Below are positions 17,401-30,800 of a stretch of DNA of 64,000 bases, in pieces. The translations under genes and the position numbers were made by a program. Within the stretch, counting starts at the first letter, position 1, and the number at the start of each line of letters is the position of its first letter. The notes beneath the pieces are model-generated. The model did not search any database and had not been told where the DNA came from. It saw nothing but the letters and a program-made list of their open reading frames with translations. Source of the DNA: Pelecanus crispus (taxonomy: Eukaryota; Chordata; Aves; Pelecaniformes; Pelecanidae); contig NC_134660.1 of the NCBI RefSeq assembly GCF_030463565.1, forward strand, positions 69,501 to 133,500, in the 5' to 3' direction.

Positions 17401-20400
17401 CAAATTTCCAGCACATTAACTCCTCCTGACATTTGGAACTCCAGCTCATTTTTTCCACTTCATCAACTGCAAATGCCCTTTATCAGACCTTTTCTCATGG
17501 TACATGAAGCAGAAAAGGCTTGTGCGTTTTACTAGGGTGGCAGCAAATACTCTTTTTTCCATCCGTGAAAGATGGAAACAACAGTGACAGCTGAAAAACA
17601 AGGAACTTGCTGTTCTACACTCAGTCCAGGGTAAACGTAGTGCATCGAGCACAAACATAGATTTGCCATAAATTACCTTTGGGTCCCTAAGTATACTTTG
17701 GGAGTAAACTAAGTCATGCTTCCCAAGTTCCACCTTTTCAACTGACTTTGAACAGCACACATTCTACCTCTCTCTGCCTAACTGAAAAATACACCCATTT
17801 TAAAGGTAAAGGCAAAAGTTAAGATTTGTGAACAGTGCTATGGTATAATTTCAGCTCAAACAACTCCAGCACGGGAACTCAGTCCTGTTTCAGGATAGCT
17901 AACCCCTGAGATCTCAGCAGTCCCAAATCCTTTATTCTAGTCATAATGCTACACAGTGCTGTTCCTTGGCTGAGAATAGGCAGCAACTTTCCATTCACGA
18001 TTTCAAAATTCTGTTGAAGATATCTGTCAATTCTGAGCTCAATTGTATCATTCATTACTTTTTTCAGCAATTTCACGCAGTCCTGTCAACAGCAAGATTG
18101 CCAGGAGAGACACACAGGCAGATGGAAACCTCTGAGGCAGAAAGGCACCACCAAGGAAATGAAAGCAGGAGGCTCTGATAAGCAGCGTTATGGAGCAATG
18201 ACAGCTGGTGAAACACTGAGCAATATGCAAGTGGTTTGCTTTATTAAAAGTCCACTCCAGATATAGCATAAGCCAACAAAACGGATGCAAAAAAAAAAAA
18301 AAAAAAAATTTAATCTTACTAATGGTGTAGGCTGTGTCAACAGTAATGGCTAAATACTGTAAATTCCCTTTCTGAAAGTCTTCCAGTACATCAGAGGTCT
18401 TCACTCACCTCTGCACGTTAGCAGTGAGCAGTAACTATGAGTTAATGCAAAAGGAGCTCTACCAGAAATTTATCAACATCATACAAGAGTTTTTTAAAAA
18501 AAAAAAAGTTAAACTGAAATGTCATTTATGAAATACTGCAAAAAAACTCCTCAGTGGTTTCACACAGGACAACTTTTGGTGTATGGTCAAAAGCAACAGC
18601 AGCTGCAAAATGCAGTCACATATGACTAGCTTTATGGCATGACATTCACTAAGAGCTAGCTTTCTGGCTTGTTGATCTGATTTTAATTTGAGATACATTT
18701 AAGGAAATTAATGTTTGAAAGGCAACTACTGTTATAAATGCCGTAAGAAAATCAGTTATGGGATGCTAGCAAGGATCTGCATTTGCCAAATGACGTTTAT
18801 CTGAATTAGGAAGAGGGAACGTTGGTTTTGTTCTGCTGCCTTCCTCTCCAACACCTCATTCCCTCATTCGCTTTCAGCATGACCAACAAAATTTTTCCTC
18901 CCATCCCTTTCCCCAAATTATTTACCTTTTTCTATAGCCCTGCTGGAAAAAGTAAGCTTTTATTTAGATGTAAAAATCATAGTAAGGGTCAGCAATACCA
19001 CTGCAGAGGTGACCAAACCCCAAGTGAACACTTTAACAAAACAGATGCTAATCTCAATTTGCCTCCAGTCCAGAATATGCATAACACTCAGCAATTTAAA
19101 AAAAGGTGTGAATTTACTTGACTTTATACAAAACATTCCATATACATCTCGTATTTTCAGCTTTGTTTGTGCCAGTAAATTACAGACACTGGCGCAAAAA
19201 TCAATTATAAGCAGCTTGAACTGACACAGTTACAATCAAATCACACTTAATTCATGTTTGTAATCAGCTTAAACTAGAGCAATACCTGCATGCAGAAATG
19301 TTTCAATATGGTGCGGGTAGGTGGGCAATCATTTAGACAAACATATGCTATCGTAAGTTGTGTTATTTACGAGCATTTTTCATTATGAACCAGACAATGT
19401 GCGATCAGGGCCTGCAGAAAAAGCATTGAGGTAAAGTTTTCAGCTGCCACACTTTGGCTATACATTTTTGAACAGACATTCCATGTTTGCAAGTGATTTA
19501 AGTTTTTAAGAGGCAAAGCTCTCCAAGCATGCATGGAATTAGCTCTGAAGACGACCAGACAACAGGAGGTAAAGTCACCTCAAACTGAAAATTACACAAT
19601 GCTTGGTTTTGATGTTGGAGCCTCTGTTGTGGCTGCTCTACAGGGAAGAGACAGGAAATTGGAATAAATGTGTTCAGAAGGGAACACTGGTTTTGCATTG
19701 CCAACATAAGATTTTCTGGGCCTAGTTTTCAGAAGTCCCATAAACAAACCTCTTCCTTTTAGAATAAAAGAGAGTTCTAAGAGATTAGCATCTCTGAAGA
19801 ATCAGGTCTAAATCATCTCAAAAGGGAGACCCTTGGGGGGCTGGGGGAAGGGGGATGACAACACAAATACAAGTCCAGGAGATTAAGTTTAAAGTTTTGA
19901 CTTGTCACATACAGTTTGAAAACCACACACCAAAATCTCCACTCCAGGGTGAAACCTGTTTCCACACTCGTAGAGGTAAATATACAGATGAAATATATAA
20001 CTAAGATAAAAAGAAAAATCAAACTTCCACAAGGAATAATCTCCATGCAATGAACCACAGCACCACAGCCTGCAAAAATCACTTACTTTTCTCCGAGAGT
20101 CACCCGGAGGCTGCTCTGGAGTAAAAAAATTAGTTGTTCACCATGTTGTGTTCAACAGATACCCATTAAAAATATAGTTGGAAAACTGAGTAAATAACCC
20201 TGCATGATACTTTTTGATACCAAATACATACAAGATTTTTTTTAGACAAGGGCATTTAATTTACACATAAGGTTGCAGCACTAAAAATTACCAAATTGTA
20301 GTACAAGTATGGGAATTAAAGAGATTTAAATAGTGCTACTGTAAGGTGACAATTTTGTATTATACCTCTAAACACATGCAAAAATGACATATCTACTTCA

Positions 20401-22404
20401 CTTAAATACAGAAGAAACTACCTAAAGTTTATGTAAAGTAGTGAAAATCCTTCTACTCCACCTGGAAGCTCAAGATCTAAACATCTTTCATATGCTCTGA
20501 TCACCTTCTGGGTCATGATCAAGAATTCTCCATCCTCATGGGCAATTTTTCTCATTATGCATAAAGCAGGACAGAAACCAATCAGCTCTCCTGCAGGCAC
20601 ACTGAGGAACTATCATGAGAGTTTCAACATCCGTTTTTACTCAGATAATTACAATTAACCTTCCCAAACCCCAAATCTATCTTTTGCATAGGAAAAAAAT
20701 TGTTATGGTAAGAAATACAGAATGCAGAGTCTGAAAATACTGCTGCCATCAACATGAAATTGATTTCAAAATAACTTGCTAGATCTTGGACACTTCCATA
20801 TTAACTTTGTATGGTTAGCCAGCTTGAATAACCAGACCTGGTGCTAAAACCAGATTTATTCACCTCTTTTACTGTTAAGGTACATATTTACAATCAAATT
20901 AACAGACCTTGTGGCTAAAATTTTATTTCTAACAAACAACATTTCTAACAACGTTTCTAACAAACATCATCTAATGAGAGAAAAACTTACCTCCAAACAG
21001 TTCGAACTCTCTTAAGCCCTCAACAATGAACTTTTCAGACACCCACCGCTGAAAGAAAAAAAATAATCCCCCAGATGATTAGTTATTCCATCTAGAGACA
21101 AGTTTCTTTTCCCCCTCCCCCACAAAAAACATAAGACAATCATAACACTTCAAGGATTCTACTGTGGTCTGAAACTGACTAGCTGCAACATCAGAGTTAC
21201 ATCCTTACTTTCGACAAGGATGTTGTCTTCTTGTGCCACTATGATGGCATACACCCAGCAACCGCACAGGTGCTACTGCTTTTCCTGGCCAGCATGCACT
21301 TGCAATAAAGTTAACGTAATTTTAGATGATTCAAACAAGAACCTTTATACATGCACATACAGCAAAAACAATAAGCATACTACAACTCCCTTATACAGGC
21401 AAATAACAGGGTTTTTTTGGGTGTAACAGGTGTGAAAAAAGCTTCAACTATTTACAGTGAGGTGATGTCTTAGAGAACTTCTATGTTTTGGCTACATATC
21501 TATTGACTGAATGCACAATCAGAACATCAATATTTTAAAGCTGCTGTTCTCTTCCAGAATTCATGCTTAAATTTCACAGCAAGCATTAGGTTGTACAGAG
21601 AAATATTTCTACCACTCCATTCAACTCTGTGATACAAAGAAAAAAATACATACACATGCAGACATAGCACACAGTAGAATATGCAATTTTAGGCTTGCAG
21701 AGTCTTGATCGTGAAGTTAGCATTAAATAAACCACCATAAGCATTCCCATGGCAGAATTTGTCTACTTGGTAAAATAACTGAAAAAGACAGCTTATGTTG
21801 TTTAGTGCAAGGGAAGCCAGTCCTGGAAAGCACCAACAAGTCTTTAAGTGACAATGACTCAAAAATGGCATTGTTATACACAAGTTTAAGGCATTAAAAG
21901 TAGCTTTCTTGCATGAAACTTCCCCACTTAAAAATGCAGAATGAAAAAAAATTGTTGTGTTTACTTTTCCAATCTAAGTTAAGTTTAGAAAAAAACCCCC
22001 ACAAACAGAAACTGTCAGTGGTGCGACACAGGTGAGGCAGGAAAACTTCTTAAAGAAAGGTATGAAATAATCAGCATTACCGCGCTTTTCCTTAATTGCG
22101 ATGCTCATTACAAACCCCTTGCACCGCACAGAAAGGAGATACAGGCGTGCAAGCGATAAACACTTCAGCGCAGGTTTGGTTTGTTTTTTTTTTTTAACTA
22201 GCACCTAGTTTACACACCGATACCCTGCCGCATAATTAGCGCGTCTTAATGCGACTTCAAGGTGCTTTCCAGGAGGCCGGCCCCGCCGCGGCTCCTCTGC
22301 ATAAGCGCAAGGCAGGCTCTACCGACACGCCGGCGTCTGAGGGAAGCGGGAAGGTGTTCAACACTCACCCTAATCCGTTCGGGTTTACTTACAAGAAAAG
22401 ACAT
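11450..22404 (-). CDS. STRADA: STRADA, STE20-related pseudokinase adaptor alpha (12 coding exons)
   Basis: Coding exons in transcript order: 22369-22404, 20991-21048, 20087-20115, 16376-16478, 15745-15866, 15524-15632, 15280-15403, 14196-14367, 13404-13508, 12999-13240, 12294-12336 and 11450-11602. They give 1296 nt, 431 aa, the same as human STRADA. The start peptide [12 protein letters not shown] is conserved. The kinase fold is inactive: the catalytic loop reads VHRSVKAS (193 onward; HRD has become HRS) and the DFG position is GLR (213-215). The C-terminus is DDWEF, the WEF motif known to bind CAB39/MO25. In the family, STRADA, MO25 and LKB1 (STK11) form a trimer that activates LKB1 and keeps it in the cytoplasm. 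Residues about 305-350 (in exon 13.0-13.24 kb) are the least human-like. The ATG is preceded by in-frame sequence, but conservation fixes this start. Confidence 0.97.
17110..17150 (+). repeat. A-rich simple repeat
   Basis: About 40 bases of A interrupted by single G residues in STRADA intron 3, between the coding exons at 16.4 and 20.1 kb. It may be the tail of a decayed retroelement, but no body was recognised beside it. Confidence 0.6.
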
Positions 22405-22960
22405 GGAATCCACGTTTGTGTTACCACACGCAGCTCGTGAAAGAACGGGCAACCTGCAGGCACAAGAGCGGGTCATCCCCTCACGCCTCAGCCCGGGATC
22501 GGGCTCCGGGCAGTGCTCGCCCTGAGCCCGGCAGCCGCAGGCCGCGAGGGCTCCCCCGGAGCGCAGCCGGCCGGCAAGCGGCGGCCCCGCAGGGCAGCGA
22601 CCTCCCCCCGGGCCCCTCGGCCCCTCACCCGCTCCTCAGCTGCGGCCGCCGCTTACCGGCAGGAGACGCTGCGCGTGTGACGCCAGCACGCCGCCACGTG
22701 ATGCGGGCGCTCGCAGGTCGCGGCGCGTGCGTGACGCCGCCTCTGAGGCGCACGAGCGCCCGGAAGCAGCCGGCACCATGTTGGCTTCCTCAGAGAGCGG
22801 CCCAGGCTTCGCCCCCGCGGCCCGCTCCTGGAGCACGGCGCTGCTGCAGCGCCCGCACGGCCCCGTCGGTAAACGCAGGGAGCGAATCCTCCCATCTCCA
22901 CCCACCCTGGCCCGCGCAAGGGGGGACACCTGCGGCTACGGGCCCTCTGCCCCAGCAAGC
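22240..22960 (-). promoter_or_regulatory. STRADA: CpG-island promoter and noncoding first exon of STRADA
   Basis: This is a CpG-rich block without a TATA box. On the minus strand a donor GTAAGC at 22656-22651 ends a noncoding first exon at 22657. A matching acceptor, TGCCTGCAG, lies just upstream of the exon that holds the ATG (boundary near 22454). Motifs seen include an E-box CACGTG at about 22695-22700, two TGACGCC CRE-like sites near 22679 and 22731, and an ETS-type CCGGAAG near 22758. The transcription start is inferred to lie around 22.68-22.78 kb. Confidence 0.65.
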
Positions 22961-23125
22961 ACTGCCCTCACCGGGAGCAGCTCCCGCTTGGAAAGAATCG
23001 CTTCCACCAACATTACAGCAGACGTAACACCAGCTACTCTGTGTTTAAAACCTGTGCTGAAACCTACCCGGGACAAACGAGGCTGCCATTACAGACTTCA
23101 CATTGGATTAAGCTTGCAACATTAA
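22727..23125 (+). other. open frame divergent from the STRADA promoter, coding status doubtful
   Basis: A 132-codon plus-strand frame opens at 22778 or earlier with CACCATGTTGG and begins MLASSESGPGFAPAARSW. It has no recognised relatives. A candidate donor GTAAAC lies at about 22869, and a plus-strand AATAAA follows at 23353-23358. It may be part of a divergent noncoding transcript from the CpG island. I would not call it a protein gene without RNA evidence. Confidence 0.2.
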
Positions 23126-23359
23126 ACACCCACAAGTAGAAAACTTCATGTATTCCATTCCCTTGTATCTAACCCATGTATACGTTTTACACATACGTCA
23201 ATCATGCCCACAGGTGACCTAATACTGTTTCAGTCCCTTGTTTCTAAAAAAAGAGACTAAAAATCACTTCCATTCTACTGGGCTTAAATCCCTGAAGAAT
23301 CCATACTGTGTATGGAAGGCTCTAAGTTTTGTGCCGTCACAAGCTTGATGCAAATAAAT
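23093..23359 (+). repeat. direct duplication, copy A
   Basis: This 267-base segment starts AGACTTCACATT and ends CAAATAAAT. It recurs at 24220-24487 in the same orientation. From about 23185 to 23336 the two copies look identical, while the first 90 bases differ at roughly ten positions with small indels. It is not a repeat family I recognise. It lies between the STRADA promoter and the CCDC47 stop codon. Confidence 0.9.
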
Positions 23360-24219
23360 ACAGAGAGATTCTACTGGGTGAAAGGAACATGGAGTCCAGC
23401 CAAGTAAAGTAGGCAGGTGGAGTGTTTCAATTCTATTTTACTCTTCATTAGATTGTTCATTTGAACGTTCATATTGCAAAATTAGCTGCCATGGCCCACA
23501 AATGTATGGGACTTCAGGAAAGCTATCCACTTACTCAAAAGAGCACAAACTAGTATTTCCTTTCCGAGAACTTCGTGAAGCAATACGGCATTGATCTTTA
23601 AAGCCAAATAGCGCTAAAATTTCACATCATCTACATTAGTTTTGGTTTTACATCTTTTTACTAACCGTTATAAAATTAATCTATTTGCATGTATTAGGTG
23701 ACAGAATTTTGCTTTTAAATCTGTGTGGAAGTTTAAGCAATTGCTGTTTCAACAGCAGCTCATTCTTATTGCCTCAGAACCAAGTTTGCACGAAGTATTA
23801 AACAAGAAAATGCAAGACACCGTCTCCCCACAAAACTGCTAAAAGTCTGTTACAAGCAACAATAAAATGCCTTCTAGACAGGAAGCATTTATAAAATGCA
23901 GAGTGCTCTCAATTAGCAAAGTGTTTGCACAGGGGCATTCACTTCATTCTCCCCATTTCTATTAAAAAACCTGAAGTGACCATTTACCAGATGAAGAGAA
24001 TGCATGTCCTCTGAAACGTTTTTACTTGCTTGGGGAAATTGGCAACTGCAGACACTTCACTGAATCTAGCTTCTGGCTGAAGTGAACTAGGCAGCAGCTG
24101 CTGAGATCAGGAGAAAAGTTTTTGAGGCAAACTTGTACAGTTAAAAATATTCAAGGAAAGGTAGCTGAAACTGCCAATTCACCATGTGCTCACTCCTGAA
24201 GAAACACCACACTGACATT

Positions 24220-24487
24220 AGACTTCACATTGTATTAAGCTTGCAGCATTCAAAACCACAAGTAGGAAACTGTTCATGTATTCCATTCCCTTGTATCTAA
24301 CACATCTATATGTTTTACACATACGTCAATCATGCCCACAGGTGACCTAATACTGTTTCAGTCCCTTGTTTCTAAAAAAAGAGACTAAAAATCACTTCCA
24401 TTCTACTGGGCTTAAATCCCTGAAGAATCCATACTGTGTATGGAAGGCTCTAAGTTTTGTGCCTTTACAAGCTTGATGCAAATAAAT
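24220..24487 (+). repeat. direct duplication, copy B
   Basis: This is the second copy of the 267-base segment, 1127 bases downstream of copy A. It probably lies in the CCDC47 3' untranslated region (minus strand), 410 bases beyond that stop codon. The intervening 860 bases are single copy within the window. Confidence 0.9.
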
Positions 24488-24896
24488 GCACAGTAAATGC
24501 TGACTGTGCAGTTTTCCTCCCCTTAAGTTTTATCCCCTTGCCTCCCAATAACAAAAACCAAAGTATGAATATGTTACCAGCACATGGGGAGAGGTTTACA
24601 GTCTTCCGTTTTTAAAGAACAAATGACAAAAAGCATTCAAGAATATAGCAATGTTTTTTTTAAAACAGGCAAGTAGCAAAAATCTATACCACCTGGAGTA
24701 AAACTGCTGAGACGAAGCTCTCTACATACACCTGCATGTTGCTGTAATACTTAAATAAGTAACACCAATGCAAGGAACATTTCTCTTAATGGCCACTAGT
24801 GTTCAGAAGAAGTGTAAGAGTATGGAGTTAAGTAGGTCTTTGTACCCTGTGAATTTAAATTCTGCAGGTGGCACTGAGACGCTTCTCACAATGGAG

Positions 24897-27800
24897 TCAC
24901 ATAGCTTTCACTTTGATTTGCTTCATCTTCATCTGCTTCTTCTCGAGTTTCTTCTGCTCACGCCGCAAAGCGGCTTCCTGTAGGCAAGGACACAGAGATC
25001 TGAATGAACATCGGTGATCTCTTCAAAGAGCAAGCTGAGCATTTCAGAAGAGCCAAATAAAAAAAAGACCTCCAGTACTTGGGTTCACATCTCTAACCAC
25101 GTGAACTGGCTCCTCACTGGGAGCCTTTGCATGCTTCAGAAAGCAACAGCATATACCCTGAAAGTTGTCTGCCTTCCAGCAAATAAGAAATCTAAGTTGG
25201 CTGTTGCTGGTATACCTACAGGCAGCCCTGGAGAAATCGTAGAAGTCTGCCAGTAGCTTGTAACAATCTGAAAATCCACCTCACCTCCAGCCGACGCTGT
25301 TTTTCAGGATCCTCTTCGTTCATGATTCGCTCCTTCTCTGCCCGTTTTTTCTCTTCTCGACGGGACTGGGCAGCCTCCTGTCTTTGCACATGAGTCAGTT
25401 TAAGGAAGTTCTCTTCCACGCGAGCCCTGTTCTTGTCAGCTTTTTGTTTACCCTTTTCACAGAGAAAAGCAAATGCAGTTAATACAGATTTCCCCACGAG
25501 CAGGATGCAGTATCTCTGGCAGTCATATTAGAAACGCAAGGCTCCCAATCTTAAGATTAAGGATCCAGTGGTAATGGTTGCAATTTCATACAACATTCAG
25601 ACAACAGAAAAATATACACTACTTACTTCTCTGTTCAGACGGAACTTCTTTGCTTTGTCAATAGAGTAGATAACCATGCTCATCAGAGGCAGCAAAGACT
25701 CCATGTCCTTTGGGGAAGTGTTGCCTGAACCAGGCACTGAAATAAAACAGTTTCTTGTTAATTCAGAGAGGTTGGCAGAATTTTTCTACTTGCTATAACG
25801 CTCTTTCCTTATTGCTCACACCGTTCATGAAAGAAAGATGTTCTTATCCTCTTCTTTAGAGAGGACATAACTAACTAAGAGAGGCATTTAGCTTTGGAGA
25901 TTGCATTTAGATTCCTCACACAATTATTTCCCACACACAACCTTCTTGGCTTTATTATTATGGAATACAAACATAAGGCTTGAAATCAGGCTCTGACATT
26001 AGCTTCACTTGGAGCAATGGCCTTGAATTTTGAAGAGAACTATGGCCTTGAATTTTGAAGAGAACTACGGGCCTTTTCCGGAATAGACTCCCGACAGGCT
26101 GGTTTTATTTCAAACCAGGGTTAACCAAGTAACTGTGCAAGGTGTGTGGCTTAAAAACAAGCCATCTTCCAATGGTGACCTAATACAACCACCACCAGTA
26201 GAGAGATGAGTATGACCTAAGATCAATAACAGCAAGATTGAGTATCCTATTATCGTGACGATGTGATGCTCAGTCCCCAGTGTTATTACTGCCTTCTGTT
26301 TACCGGTTAATCCAATCAATGATCCTGTTACAGGCACTGAAGTCATTCATCATATATTGTTTTCCACAGATGACAGAACTGGAGCATGTGACTTGCACAA
26401 AGTGCAACACCCCCCAGATACACATACACACATGTATGCTCGTTCTCTTACCGTTAAATGTAAACAAAAGTGTCTTTTTAGTTTCGGGCAGTTTTGTAAG
26501 CTGACCCTCCCTGGTAGGAAAGAAAAAAGCGGCTGGAATGAGTGAAGAAAAATACAGACATACAAAATACCTAACATTGTTAGGGAAAACCTCATCAAGA
26601 GCCAAGACACACTTGCAAACTACTCAAATAAAATAAACAAGATTAAAAGCCTGGCTGTAACCCAAATGTAAGTTTCAAACTAATCAGATTCTGGAAGTGT
26701 TTTACTCAAAAGCGTGCAGTGAAAAGGCATGAATGTAAAAAACATACTAGCAGCACCATTCAACCCGATTGTCAGAGGTCATCTGAGCTCTGGCATCTGA
26801 GCCCTAAGAATGCCTGTATATTTTTAATGACATTCAGTTTTACGTATGCCCTGTTGTTTATACTACTACAGATCTTATATAAATATGCTGGCGGGGGCAG
26901 GGGAGGAAACACCCACAAACATTTTCTAAAGAATTCAAGTCTTCACTGCCCAAAACCCCACAGTATTCTAATGTAAGAAAGTCAGACCTATGTTTCACAG
27001 ATCCTCCAAAGCCTAGCAATTTCAGTGCAGGGTACATATACTCCTGTCTTATAATTAAATCAAAGTATGTTCCTTTTTTTGGAGGGCAGTTTCAGGTTTT
27101 GATATGGATCATTTATTTATATGCCTGTGAACATAACACACCCTTGCAAAAACCTACATGGTAATTGAGGTAATATAAATCACCCACCACTTGGCAATTC
27201 TGAAGCAGTAGCTAAAAGCACCTCAAGACTAGGAGGCTTAGAGAAACAGAATAGATACTGCATCTGTGTATTTCTGAAGCACAGCTGAGAATCAACCTGA
27301 ACAAAAGTACCCAAGTGACAGATTCAGCAGCAGAATGTTTAGCTGTATCAGCTAAGGAAGGGCAAGCAGCCTTGACAGATTTTTTTTTTTTTTTTTTTTT
27401 TTTTTACACTGCAGACTTTGCTTAAACCTAGTTCTCAATGCATTCAAATAGCATCCGAGTTAATGTGTTGAGTTCTCCTGCTGCAGTGTTACTTCTCAGC
27501 CCTTAAACTCTAACATGCCATACACCTTTAGTGGGATTACTCAGTTGTTTTCCACGCAGCTGTGTACGCTGTAGCTGCCAGGCATTATCTGAAAGTTATT
27601 TGTAGCTGCCCAAACTATAGCGTAACCAGCACACAAAAATATTAAGGCAATACAGCACCTTGATTTTCTAAACTAATGCAGCAGTTGGAAGCATTGGGTG
27701 TGTATTTATTCACCTCTTTCACCTTTGCTCCCAAATTCTCTTTGTGTGCATTCCAGCAGGCTTCACAGTGCAAACAAGTTTGTCAGCCTCTATTTTGCTT

Positions 27801-30800
27801 GGTGACAATAGCTACTGGGAGGAGAAATCTAGCTTTATACGTACTCTTGCATAAGTTTTGGACCGGAGAACTGGTCCGAGAATTGGACGGACTCAATCTT
27901 GTCAGCATAGTGCGTGAGGAAATGTATCATCTAAAAGAGAAACTGGGGTTAGTTTTTCCCAACACCAATCCATCTGCAGCCTACCCACTCCATATGGGTT
28001 TGCCAAAGCATCCATATATCACTCGGAAAAATGCTGTGCTCAGCTTCCCACGACGACACTGAAACTTAAACTGTCAATTTTTTTAGCTTTTGCCAGAAGG
28101 GGCCCCGATGCATGGAATTAATGTGAACAACTCGGGTATTGGATATAACTCTCATTTGGGATTTTCCAATTCATTTGATAACAGATGTCAGCTCTGAGGA
28201 CCTGCAGACGCACCATCAACACCCTCCTTCAAACTGGCTGTTGAAGCTAACTTCCAGGCTCTGAAAGGCAGCTTTAAGTCTGCAGTTCACATTAGACTAA
28301 CAGTTGCTATGTAAAAGGAATAAAGACGTGAGAATTACATCCTTCTTCCAGCTCTTAAGCTTCCTTAGGGTCTTGATTTCTCTAGATCTCACTAGGGCCA
28401 TTTGGCTCTCCTGTTGTGATGTTCACAGGGGATAAAGATTAGAACTTCTTTGCATAGGCTGTAAGTGCCAGGGTTACCAAGGAAGATTTGTACCCATTCA
28501 TCCAAGATTACCTTAGCGTCCATCATTCCCTCTGTGACCTCTCCCATCTCTGACAAGATAGCCAGCGAATCTGGAAGCCCATATTTTGCACCAGACTTAG
28601 GTTTATCACTGCAGAACTCACTCTGTTTCAAAGAAAACAAGGGGAAAGAAATAAACACAAGCTTCTAAGTATCTTATCAAACTGAACTGTTCCAGCACAG
28701 TGGGACCCCTAAAAGTACCCGATAAGAAACAGTAATAACACACTAACTCAGTCAGTCAGTCTGGCTGGGGACATTTCAAGCATAAAGTAAACCATGCAGT
28801 AGCAATAGTCTTTAAGTTAGCATTTCCCTTCAATAGTGAGTCCTTTAAGGAAAAAGATAAAACCATTGTAATACATCCATGCTGGAATGCTCAGTGTTGA
28901 TTAAGGCATTTTGCTTCTACTGTTTGGTAACAGAACAAAAACAACTGACATCATACCAACCACACTTTAGTGCCATTACTTGAGACAAGTTATGAGAGAA
29001 AAGACTTGCAAACCACTGCTTGTTATCGCTGCATTCTTTGCAAGCTTCAGGGCTTGAACATATGGGAAGTTTTAATTTCAGATCACATAAAAGCAGATGA
29101 CTTAGACCCAAACTTTCCACACCACGTATCACTAATTAAGTTTACTTCTCAATCCTTGAAAAAGTCATTTGTGCAAATTAAACGAGGTGAAGGGACACTC
29201 GTGCGTATCCTGACAATATACTTCAGCCTCTCCTAAACGAACTATGCACCAAAAGGAAAATGTAAGCCAGTTTCGATTGCCTCTTTTCTTGCAGTTCTGA
29301 CAGCAGTTGGCTAGCACTTCAGATGTTTGATGGCATTAGACTTTCATCCATTAGATGAAAATGCCTTTTCCCCACACACTAATTCCAACAGGTCAGGCAC
29401 AAGTTTTCAGCTGTTCCCAAGAAAATAAGCAACCTACAGCTCACAGATTCTTATATCCCATTATTTATCACGTTAGTAGTCTCAATGTGAACGTACGTAC
29501 CAGGTCCTGCATCTCTTTCTGAAGTCGCACCAGTGCTTTTCTTGTTCCAACAGCAAACACATAGGTGTCCATATCTTCATCATTCATTGTTACTTTTATT
29601 TGCTGCGGGAGAGAATGTTAATAGCCTTGGTCAGATTTATACGATGTACTCTGCCTTCAGACTACTGGCCAAATCTATGTCTCCTACGACTTCAATGTTC
29701 GTCTGACGTTTTGATTCATAAGAACAAAAACTAAGCGAGGACATAACAGCTGAGATTAAGGTTGTTGATTTAAAGCTTCTCAGTGTGTCTTAAGGTAAGG
29801 TAGCTTTTTAATTTTATTGAGTACTCAATTCAGTATTCTGGTATAATGCTACAGTGTAATGACAGTGACTAGAACAGCAGAATTGTAAGAGACTTACTTG
29901 CAGTGCAGATATCCATTGCTTAAGAGCAACTGCCCACACCTAAATTAAATATTTTTTGTAGATATAATTAAATACAATTATAGATACAAGGAAAGAGTAT
30001 TCACAGTGCACACGGCCACCGTTCTTCCAAAATGTAACCTCTCTTGGCATTTATGTGGTTAGAGATTCCCCGCATCTCCAAGAGGAACGGCCAGGCAAAA
30101 AGTAACGTTACAGGATACAATATCCAGGCCAGCATATGCATTAAGTAGCTCTGTCCAGGCACACTGAACAGACAGAAGAACAATCATTAAGTATTTCAGA
30201 TCCTAAAACCACTTTTTGTCAAGATGAGGTCTTGAAGCATGATGGACTGTTCACAAAACCACTCAAACAATAAAACTCATAGATGAAACAATTTCAAGCC
30301 ATCAGCAGTTTGCATTTCACAGGCAGAAAAGAAATACAAATTACTCTTTCAGATTTCTTCAACAGTTACTGAACTGGAAGATACGGAATACTATACAAAG
30401 ACACCTAACAGTTCACTTGTGTGTCATAAGAACAATCAAAAGCAGCAGAGCAAAACTGAAGGAATGCAACAATTTATCACAGCTAATCTAAAGGGCTGAG
30501 TACATACCACTTGGTCAGAAGCTGGCCTCATCATGCGTGCAAGAACATTCAGTAGGTCTTGTCTCTTGAGAAACTGGAAACACAAGTTTGTAAACACAGA
30601 AGAAGATAGCTAAATATACCTCAAGTGCAGCACATCATTGGCAGATAGCAGTGGGGCTCAAGGAAAAAGAGGACAGTTGTATGTTTTTCATAGAATAATT
30701 TAGCTTTGAAGGGCCCTTTAGAAGACACCTATCTGGCCCAAAAGCAGGCCTACTTTCTGCATTAGATGAGTTTCTCGGGGCCTTGTACCCTCAAGTTATG

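Larger units (their letters stand above)
22961..24896 (-). other. CCDC47 3' untranslated region and spacer upstream of STRADA
   Basis: No coding exon is recognised apart from the doubtful divergent frame. No canonical AATAAA or ATTAAA was found on the minus strand. Only variants occur (a TATAAA as TTTATA near 23889 and a GATAAA near 24530), so the CCDC47 3' end is uncertain. The direct duplication occupies two parts of the stretch. Confidence 0.45.
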
